10,106 nucleotides of DNA from Acidobacteria bacterium AH-259-G07. Its GTDB lineage: Bacteria > Acidobacteriota > UBA6911 > RPQK01 > JADFOI01. The notes beneath the pieces were generated by a model that worked only from the letters and a program-made list of their open reading frames with translations, had not been told where the DNA came from and ran no database searches. Location: the NCBI GenBank assembly GCA_027717925.1, contig JALLON010000082.1, positions 1 through 10,106 on the forward strand, given 5' to 3'. Of this stretch, positions 6,420 through 10,106 are shown one piece after another (positions within the stretch are counted from its first letter, which is position 1; every line of letters starts with the position of its first letter). A program made the translations under genes and the position numbers.

Positions 6420-7736
6420 ATGAAAAAAATACTGGTGCTTTTTGCCATGTTCCTGGCTTTGGCTGCTTTTGTGTACTTCTACGAGATCAAAGGCCAGGAA
6501 AAGAGGGAGGAGGCAAAAGAGCTGGAAGAAAGCCTTCTCCGCATGAAGCAAGAGGAGATCACCTCGGTTGAGATCTCGCGTCCCGACAAAGAGCCGATCA
6601 CGATGAAAAAGGAAGGGGAGGACTGGGCGATTAAGCAGCCCGTTGAAACTTCCGCTGATCGCAATACCGTCGATTCGCTGCTTCGCAATCTTGAACTCGC
6701 TCGCAGGGATCGGACTTTCCCAGAAGGGGGTAACGAGGTCGACAAGTATGGGCTCAAGGAGCCACGAATGACCTTAAAAGTCCGGGGTGAAGAGGAGGAG
6801 AAGACGTTACTGATTGGCGGCAAGGACTTCACTGGAAATAAGATCTATGTCCAGGTCCAAGGGGATCCCACCGTCTTTCTGACTTCCGACTACATCTTCT
6901 CCACTGCCGATAAGGACTTGAGCGACTGGCGCAGCAAGAAGGTGCTTGCCTTTGAGAGGAGCAAGGTTCAAGCCATTGAGATAATCAATCCGTCCAATGA
7001 AATTCGACTCACCAAGCAGGATGAATATTGGGTTTTGGAGTCTCCGCTCCAGGAGCGCGCCGATCAGAGTTCCGTCAGCAGTCTGCTCTCAAAACTGGAG
7101 TTTGCCGAGGCTCAAGAATTTGTGTCGGAGCAGCCTGAAGAGCTTAAATCCTACGGCTTGGATAAACCCAAGGTGAGCGTGCGAGTTCGGCAGGAGGGTG
7201 AAGATCGCTGGAGGACATTGGAGCTGGGCAAGAAAAAGGAAGAGGACTACCTGGCCCGGAATCCCGATCGTTCCCCAGTGTTCACCGTGAAAGAAGACGT
7301 CTTTGAGAAGCTAAATGAAAAAGTCTGGGAGTTTCGGGACAAGGAGGTACTCGATGTTGAGCAGGATCAGGTTGCCCAGCTGATTATTCGCCGGGGAGAT
7401 GAAGAAATCGGCCTGAGACACGAAGATTTCAAATGGATCGTGGAAAAACCGGAGTCACAAAAGGACCAAGAAGCCCTCTCTTACAAGTTCTGGTATCCCA
7501 TTGACGACATTAAATTTGAATCCATCCACGATAAGAAATCGGGAAAGACTGAATCGAGCTTTCCGGAGCCCGACACCCGGGTGATTGTGAAGCTGAAAGA
7601 CGGCTCGACGAGGACCTACGATTTTGCCCAGAAAGGTGATGAGTATTTGGCGCGTCGGTTGGAATCGGGACGCCAGGGAACGATCTCCAAAGAGGCCTTC
7701 GAAAAACTTCAGTTCAAGGTCGAAGACATCGTCTGA
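6420..7736 (+). CDS. DUF4340 domain-containing membrane-anchored protein
   Basis: A 438-residue protein with one N-terminal hydrophobic anchor (about 4-21: ILVLFAMFLALAAFVYFY) and a large soluble, charged remainder. This region is probably extracytoplasmic and tethered by the anchor. It contains DUF4340-type repeats. The segment from EDWAIKQP to YGLKEPRMTLKVR (67-122) matches that from EYWVLESP to YGLDKPKVSVRVR (202-257) in layout. A third, weaker unit starts at FKWIVEKP (337-344) and ends with VIVKLKDG. Each pairs a W-(A/V/I)-(I/L/V)--P strand with, in the first two, a YGL-KP turn. DUF4340 proteins commonly follow GldG-like genes, as here: the gap is only 18 nt, so it is the last gene of the operon. 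No clear Shine-Dalgarno precedes ATG 6420. I infer a structural or accessory role in the transporter complex; the biochemical role is not established. Confidence 0.9.
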   Translation: MKKILVLFAMFLALAAFVYFYEIKGQEKREEAKELEESLLRMKQEEITSVEISRPDKEPITMKKEGEDWAIKQPVETSADRNTVDSLLRNLELARRDRTFPEGGNEVDKYGLKEPRMTLKVRGEEEEKTLLIGGKDFTGNKIYVQVQGDPTVFLTSDYIFSTADKDLSDWRSKKVLAFERSKVQAIEIINPSNEIRLTKQDEYWVLESPLQERADQSSVSSLLSKLEFAEAQEFVSEQPEELKSYGLDKPKVSVRVRQEGEDRWRTLELGKKKEEDYLARNPDRSPVFTVKEDVFEKLNEKVWEFRDKEVLDVEQDQVAQLIIRRGDEEIGLRHEDFKWIVEKPESQKDQEALSYKFWYPIDDIKFESIHDKKSGKTESSFPEPDTRVIVKLKDGSTRTYDFAQKGDEYLARRLESGRQGTISKEAFEKLQFKVEDIV

Positions 7737-7821
7737 AGAAGGGGCCACAAACGACCACAACCATCCACCTCTTGTGGACCCGAGAAGAGTATGTTACCAT
7801 AGTCATGTCCATGGTCAGATC

Positions 7822-8049
7822 ATGCGAACAGTAAAGGCTTCGGAATTCAAGGCGAAATGTCTGAAACTGATGGACGAAGTAGCCCTGAGCGGCGAGCCCA
7901 TCCTTATTACCAAAAACGGGAAGCCGGTCAGCAAACTGGTTCCCTACCGGCAGACGCCGGATTCCCTTTTTGGTGCGCTAAAGGGTTCGATTACCATCAA
8001 AGGTGACATCGTTTCCCCGATAGACGTCGCGTGGGAGGCCGCCCGTTGA
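7822..8049 (+). CDS. Phd/YefM-family antitoxin of VapC
   Basis: A 75-residue type II antitoxin. The N-terminal DNA-binding region MRTVKASEFKAKCLKLMDEV and the following GEPILITKNGKPVSKLVPY are the standard Phd/YefM fold. The short C-terminal tail (about 48-75) would wrap around and block the toxin. ATG 7822 is chosen because the family begins at this point. The frame stays open upstream, but that part overlaps the DUF4340 gene end and has no family similarity. No strong Shine-Dalgarno is visible. The gene begins 85 bp after the transporter operon, where weak TTGTGG (7772) and TACCAT (7795) elements, 17 nt apart, could form a promoter. An ACCAT/ATGGT inverted pair (7796-7800 and 7811-7815) might be its operator, with low confidence. 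It overlaps the toxin start by 4 nt (TTGA), as expected for a co-translated antitoxin-first pair. Confidence 0.9.
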   Translation: MRTVKASEFKAKCLKLMDEVALSGEPILITKNGKPVSKLVPYRQTPDSLFGALKGSITIKGDIVSPIDVAWEAAR

Positions 8050-8447
8050 TCGTCCTGGACACGCACGTGCTCCTCTGGCTCCTGGAAGCCGAGGATGTGC
8101 TAGGTGAAAGCACCCGACGCCTGGTTGACGAAGCCCTCAAAATCGAGCGTCTGGCCGTCTCCGCCATATCCTTTTGGGAAATTGCCATGCTGCAAGAAAA
8201 AGGTCGTGTGGAGCTGGCGCAGCCCCTCAGCTCCTGGCGACATCAGGTGCTGGATCTGGGGCTGTTTGAGATCCCCGTCACCGGGGACATCGGTATCGCC
8301 GCTGCCGCTATCTCGGACTTCCACCCGGATCTAGCCGACCGTATCATTACCGCGACTGCTGGGATCCACCGGGCCACCCTGATCACGGCCGATGATCGAA
8401 TTTTAGCTTGGAAGGGCCAGCTTCCCCGGCAGGATGCTCGCATGTAA
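8046..8447 (+). CDS. vapC: VapC-type PIN-domain ribonuclease toxin
   Basis: A 133-residue PIN-domain endoribonuclease. VapC toxins cleave RNA (tRNA or rRNA in studied cases) using metal held by acidic residues. The expected set is present: D5 in LIVLDTH, E45 in SFWEIAML, D98 in LADRIITATA and D116 in TADDRIL. I chose TTG at 8046 because GGGAGG at 8033-8038 lies 7 nt upstream and the start forms a TTGA overlap with the antitoxin stop. A GTG at 8031 would add five residues but has no Shine-Dalgarno and starts before the conserved strand. The length is normal and all active-site residues are intact, so the toxin is probably active. The LLWLL and SFWEIAML motifs place it with the PIN proteins usually paired with Phd/YefM antitoxins. 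Confidence 0.93.
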   Translation: MIVLDTHVLLWLLEAEDVLGESTRRLVDEALKIERLAVSAISFWEIAMLQEKGRVELAQPLSSWRHQVLDLGLFEIPVTGDIGIAAAAISDFHPDLADRIITATAGIHRATLITADDRILAWKGQLPRQDARM

Positions 8448-8480
8448 ACGCACGCTTTTAGGTAGGCACCCACTGGAATA

Positions 8481-8602
8481 GGCGGCGAGCGCTATGTTAG
8501 AATCCGCCTGTCGGGATGGGGGCTCCCATAATCCCATAAAGCGGCGAGCCTACCGCAAGGAGATCGCTGATATCTTGATCCCGCCTTCGCCGCCTGATTT
8601 TT
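8481..8602 (+). ncRNA. Candidate structured RNA or complex hairpin in convergent spacer
   Basis: GGCGGCGA (8481-8488) is exactly complementary to TCGCCGCC (8587-8594). The helix can be extended by GCG (8489-8491) with CGC (8582-8584) across a 2-nt bulge. Inside are a hairpin GGGA-TGGG / CCCA-TAA-TCCC (8513-8535, loop GGCT), a GCGG/CCGC hairpin (8541-8556) and an AGATC / GATATCT helix (8561-8575). A run of five T follows at 8598-8602, as in an intrinsic terminator. I see no SRP RNA tetraloop region, no tRNA and no 6S consensus, and the segment matches no family I can name. It could equally be a bidirectional transcription barrier between the two convergent toxin modules or a palindromic repeat. 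Covariation in relatives would decide. Confidence 0.35.
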
Positions 8603-8640
8603 GTGGGGGAAGATCATAAACGCGCTTCTATGCCCGTGGG

Positions 8641-8910
8641 CTATTGGTAGTGTGTCCACATGCGCAGGACCTTGATGACCTTGTCCTGCTCGTGAATTTG
8701 ATAGATCAAGCGGTGGTGGATGTTGATGCGCCGGGAGAAAGCGCCTTCCAGGTCGCCGACCAGCTTTTCGAAGCGAGGAGGGCTCTGGAAAGGATCAATA
8801 CTCAAGATGTCCAAGAGATATTCCACCTTGGGCCGGAGACCGGCGGCGGAGATCTTCTTGGCGTCTTTTTGCGCCTGGCGGGTGAAGACGACCCGCCAAT
8901 GTGTCACCAC
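8641..8910 (-). CDS. yoeB: YoeB/Txe-family mRNA interferase toxin
   Basis: An 89-residue RelE-superfamily toxin of the YoeB type, which binds the ribosomal A site and cleaves mRNA. Family landmarks are W5 near the N-terminus, PPRFEKL with E48, the FSRRINIHHRLIY block (58-70) containing R67, and the C-terminal RMWTHYQ with H87 and Y88. These correspond to the E46, R65 and H83 catalytic set of E. coli YoeB, so the toxin appears intact. Starts are tandem GTGs at 8910 and 8907; GAGG at 8921-8918 serves the first with a 7-nt gap, and the second would give a classic GTGA overlap. Either way it overlaps the antitoxin stop (8906-8904), so translation is coupled. It is transcribed toward the VapC pair. 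Confidence 0.93.
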   Translation of the reverse strand: MVTHWRVVFTRQAQKDAKKISAAGLRPKVEYLLDILSIDPFQSPPRFEKLVGDLEGAFSRRINIHHRLIYQIHEQDKVIKVLRMWTHYQ

Positions 8911-9146
8911 TCCAGGGCCTCGACGCAGTCCTCAATGGGAGTGGCCAGACCCTTGCGAATGGAGTCACGCATACCAGGGAGAGACAATAGGTAAAGGGTC
9001 TCCTGGATGGCCCGCCAGTCGTCCTCGGAGATGAGAACGGCGTTCGCCCTCTTGCCAGTGATTTGGATGGGTTCGCTCGAAACCGCTGTCTCCTCGAGCA
9101 GGCGGTAAAGTTTCGCCCTTGCTTGACTCACCGTGATCGTCTTCAT
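8904..9146 (-). CDS. yefM: YefM-family antitoxin
   Basis: An 80-residue type II antitoxin and autorepressor for the adjacent YoeB toxin. MKTITVSQARAKLYRLLEET is the DNA-binding N-terminus, GKRANAVLISEDDWRAIQETLYLL the core of the Phd/YefM fold, and the end PIEDCVEALEW the toxin-binding tail. I chose ATG 9146 because it matches the family N-terminus (MRTISYSEAR in E. coli) and because the promoter at 9154-9182 puts the transcription start at about 9146-9148. An ATG at 9152 would add two residues. The longer frame to 9182 would cross the promoter and is unlikely. The message is therefore probably leaderless or nearly so, and no Shine-Dalgarno is present. Length and domains are normal. Confidence 0.92.
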   Translation of the reverse strand: MKTITVSQARAKLYRLLEETAVSSEPIQITGKRANAVLISEDDWRAIQETLYLLSLPGMRDSIRKGLATPIEDCVEALEW

Positions 9147-9153
9147 GGTCATA

Positions 9154-9182
9154 ATCGTACGAGAAAACGTACGTTGTGTCAA
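9154..9182 (-). promoter_or_regulatory. yefM-yoeB promoter with two palindromic operators
   Basis: On the minus strand a perfect -35 TTGACA (9182-9177) is followed after 17 nt by -10 TACGAT (9159-9154). Two palindromes cover it: AACGTACGTT (9166-9175, 10 bp) next to the -35, and TCGTACGA (9155-9162, 8 bp) over the -10. Their CGTACG cores are 12 bp apart centre to centre. E. coli YefM-YoeB binds a long and a short palindrome with TGTACA cores at the same 12-bp spacing, so these are very likely the autorepression sites, with a changed core. Confidence 0.85.
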
Positions 9183-9243
9183 GCATCCTTTAACCCGGAT
9201 TATTCATAGGTTCTCATCACGAAGCAGCGAAAGCGCCGGCCAG

Positions 9244-9325
9244 GTAGGGGCGAGCCGGTGGCTCGCCCGAGCCGTCGGAAGGACGCCAGGCGTCCGGTTC
9301 GGGCGACCCGCCGGGTCGCCCCTAC
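9244..9325. repeat. 82-bp palindromic element with three hairpins
   Basis: The ends GTAGGGGCGA (9244-9253) and TCGCCCCTAC (9316-9325) are exact inverted repeats. Inside lie three perfect hairpins: GGGCGAGCC/GGCTCGCCC (9248-9268, loop ggt), GGACGCC/GGCGTCC (9281-9295, loop a) and GGGCGACCC/GGGTCGCCC (9301-9321, loop gcc). CCCGAGCC and GGTTCGGG, around the middle hairpin, also pair with one wobble. The first and third hairpins are related in sequence. This is the form of a dispersed palindromic repeat. Confidence 0.85.
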
Positions 9326-9368
9326 GCAACGTGCCCGAAAATATCGGCCTTTTGCGACACCCTCTTGT

Positions 9369-9382
9369 GGTCGCGGCTCTGT
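9369..9382 (-). repeat. Third copy of the REP-like core
   Basis: GGTCGCGGCTCTGT is identical over 14 bases to 1432-1445 in the REP pair. On the minus strand similarity continues, more weakly, into accacaagagggtg (about 19 of 24 positions). It has no facing partner, so it is a solitary or decayed copy, and it lies inside the segment bounded by 12-bp inverted repeats. Confidence 0.6.
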
Positions 9383-9437
9383 TCCATGCTCCCAACTTTC
9401 TGAGTTAACTGGATAGCCAGATTTTTGAATAATCCGG

Positions 9438-9724
9438 CTAGTATTACTTTGTTAAGTAGTATCCTCCATCACGTTGCTAAACTTGGTGTGACAGCACGCG
9501 CAGAAGCCGACCCATCTCACCAAGAACGGCCGGATCTCTCGCAGCGTCTGTTCCCACGTCAACCCAGAAGTTTTTTTTATGGCGAAGGTAGACGATCAAG
9601 ACGAACAAGTAGGCTCAGGACTCCTGATCTAGGTCGATGGCCTGGTGGTGCGTATTGCGTTGTGGGAGTAGGAGTTGAGTGATTTTGGAGTCCTGAGGCA
9701 GGGGATAGGAAATCGGAAAATAAA
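9438..9724. other. Gene-less stretch, possible decayed coding sequence
   Basis: No intact gene is recognisable. On the minus strand two overlapping short frames read plausibly: one contains YLFVLIVYLRHKKNFW (about 9560-9607), and the other contains TWEQTLREIRPFLVRW (about 9510-9560) and ends with a stop near 9460. They could be one frameshifted remnant, but neither has a start or family match. A run of eight T lies at 9571-9578 without a preceding hairpin. An 11-bp inverted repeat is at 9614-9624 and 9687-9697. Confidence 0.3.
9614..9697. repeat. 11-bp inverted repeat
   Basis: CTCAGGACTCC (9614-9624) and GGAGTCCTGAG (9687-9697) are perfect inverted copies 62 bp apart, between the MITE-like segment and the transposase gene. 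They could be element ends or chance. Confidence 0.4.
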
Positions 9725-9780
9725 AAGGTACCTTCGACCTTTACAATAAGAACCCGAAGATTCCAGGAGGAAGGTACCTT
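9725..9780. repeat. Two copies of a 10-bp palindrome before the transposase gene
   Basis: AAGGTACCTT occurs at 9725-9734 and 9771-9780, 46 bp apart. The second copy includes the first two bases of the TTG start codon and follows the Shine-Dalgarno AGGAGG (9765-9770). A possible -10 TACAAT (9742-9747) lies between them but has no good -35. The copies may be transposase-binding sites near the element end or an operator limiting its own expression. Confidence 0.65.
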
Positions 9781-10106
9781 GCCCCAAGCATTATTACCGA
9801 TCATCCCCGATGGAGCAACCCCAATCAATAACCGAATCAGTGTCGTTCGAGACAATGGCGAGTGGACCTACTTCTGTGGCATAGCTCCGATCTTCCGTCA
9901 TCCCGAAGAAGACCGGCGATCGTTCCGGATGTTTACGGCTCAGTTGGTCTGCCAGGGAGCGTGCCGACAGTGGGAGATCGTGCGGACGTTCGGGGTTTCC
10001 AAAAATAGCGTCAAACGCAGCGTCAAGAAATACCGGGAAGGAGGGATTGAGGCGTTCTATCAACCGCGCCAAGGACGGGGCGCGACGGTCATGACCGAGG
10101 AGGTCA
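9779..10106 (+). CDS. Helix-turn-helix transposase, 3' end beyond window
   Basis: An open frame of 109 codons runs from TTG 9779 off the right edge. AGGAGG at 9765-9770 is 8 nt upstream, which makes the rare start convincing; the first in-frame ATG is codon 51, inside conserved-looking sequence. After a variable N-terminus (PIIPDGATPINN, 7-18) comes YFCGIAPIFRHPEEDRRSFR (31-50). Next is a helix-turn-helix region, about 55-89, with the recognition-helix segment FGVSKNSVKRSVKKYREGG. The stretch FYQPRQGRGATVMTEEV (93-109) is the linker usually found between the HTH and the rest of such transposases. The catalytic DDE region would lie outside the window, so the exact IS family cannot be fixed. 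The protein would bind the element ends and catalyse transposition. Whether it is intact is unknown. Confidence 0.75.
   Translation, partial: MPQALLPIIPDGATPINNRISVVRDNGEWTYFCGIAPIFRHPEEDRRSFRMFTAQLVCQGACRQWEIVRTFGVSKNSVKRSVKKYREGGIEAFYQPRQGRGATVMTEEV

Larger units (their letters stand above)
9195..9437. mobile_element. Possible MITE-like segment or IS remnant bounded by inverted repeats
   Basis: CCGGATTATTCA at 9195-9206 and TGAATAATCCGG at 9426-9437 are a perfect 12-bp inverted pair bounding 243 bp without a gene. Inside are an 82-bp palindromic element (9244-9325) and a copy of the REP-like core (9369-9382). No transposase or clear target-site duplication is visible. It may be a non-autonomous element or the joined ends of an eroded insertion sequence. 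It begins 12 bp beyond the yefM -35 element. Confidence 0.45.

Noticed and set aside
7624..7821. 66-codon N-terminal extension of the Phd-type antitoxin
   Set aside because: It overlaps the end of the DUF4340 gene in another frame and lies outside the normal antitoxin N-terminus.
8481..8602. SRP RNA or 6S RNA
   Set aside because: The GGAAGGAAGCAGCC-type SRP apical region is absent, and the length and central region do not fit the 6S consensus.
8644..8994. 116-codon plus-strand ORF
   Set aside because: It is antisense to yoeB and yefM, both clearly recognisable.
9571..9578. Run of eight T as an intrinsic terminator
   Set aside because: No stable GC-rich hairpin precedes it.
9425..9682. 85-codon plus-strand ORF
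   Set aside because: It starts inside the 12-bp inverted repeat end, has no Shine-Dalgarno, and its low-complexity arginine-rich product matches nothing I know.

Overview
The window is bacterial chromosome with compact operons, ATGA/TTGA-type gene overlaps and clear Shine-Dalgarno sites. Several kinds of short non-coding repeat lie between the genes. The MEP-pathway gene ispG and a Gld-type ABC cluster with a DUF4340 protein fit a Gram-negative heterotroph. The REP-like repeat core (cagagccgcgac...) and the palindromic elements suggest Acidobacteriota or another deep-branching lineage, but this is inference and no marker gene here settles it.

Layout. (1) 1-1252, minus: the first 417 residues of an unrecognised histidine-rich helical protein that runs off the left edge. 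It has a good sigma70-type promoter and Shine-Dalgarno. (2) 1253-1570: divergent intergenic region with a facing pair of REP-like repeats and the probable ispG promoter. (3) 1571-2794, plus: ispG. (4) 2781-3015: a 235-bp array of about 33 degenerate 7-bp units. It begins inside the last codons of ispG and ends 5 bp before the Shine-Dalgarno of the next gene. (5) 3031-7736, plus: a tight four-gene operon of ABC ATPase, ABC-2 permease, GldG-like membrane protein and DUF4340 protein. (6) 7822-8447, plus: a Phd/YefM antitoxin and VapC PIN toxin pair. (7) 8448-8640: convergent spacer with a self-complementary segment that may be a structured RNA. (8) 8641-9146, minus: a YefM-YoeB toxin-antitoxin pair with a textbook promoter and two palindromic operators 12 bp apart. 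(9) 9183-9778: repeat-rich region with no gene, containing a 243-bp segment bounded by 12-bp inverted repeats. (10) 9779 to the right edge, plus: the first 109 residues of a helix-turn-helix transposase starting at TTG.

How it fits together. The left three quarters look like stable chromosome: isoprenoid synthesis, then a membrane transport complex in which the ATPase energises the permease while the GldG-like and DUF4340 proteins probably act as extracytoplasmic partners. The right quarter looks like an accessory region: two unrelated toxin-antitoxin modules facing each other, palindromic elements and a transposase. No wholly new multi-gene system is evident. The most unusual items are the unrecognised N-terminal gene, the structured element at 8481-8602, the heptamer array fused to the ispG stop codon, and a 27-bp duplication whose only mismatch completes the next gene's ribosome binding site.
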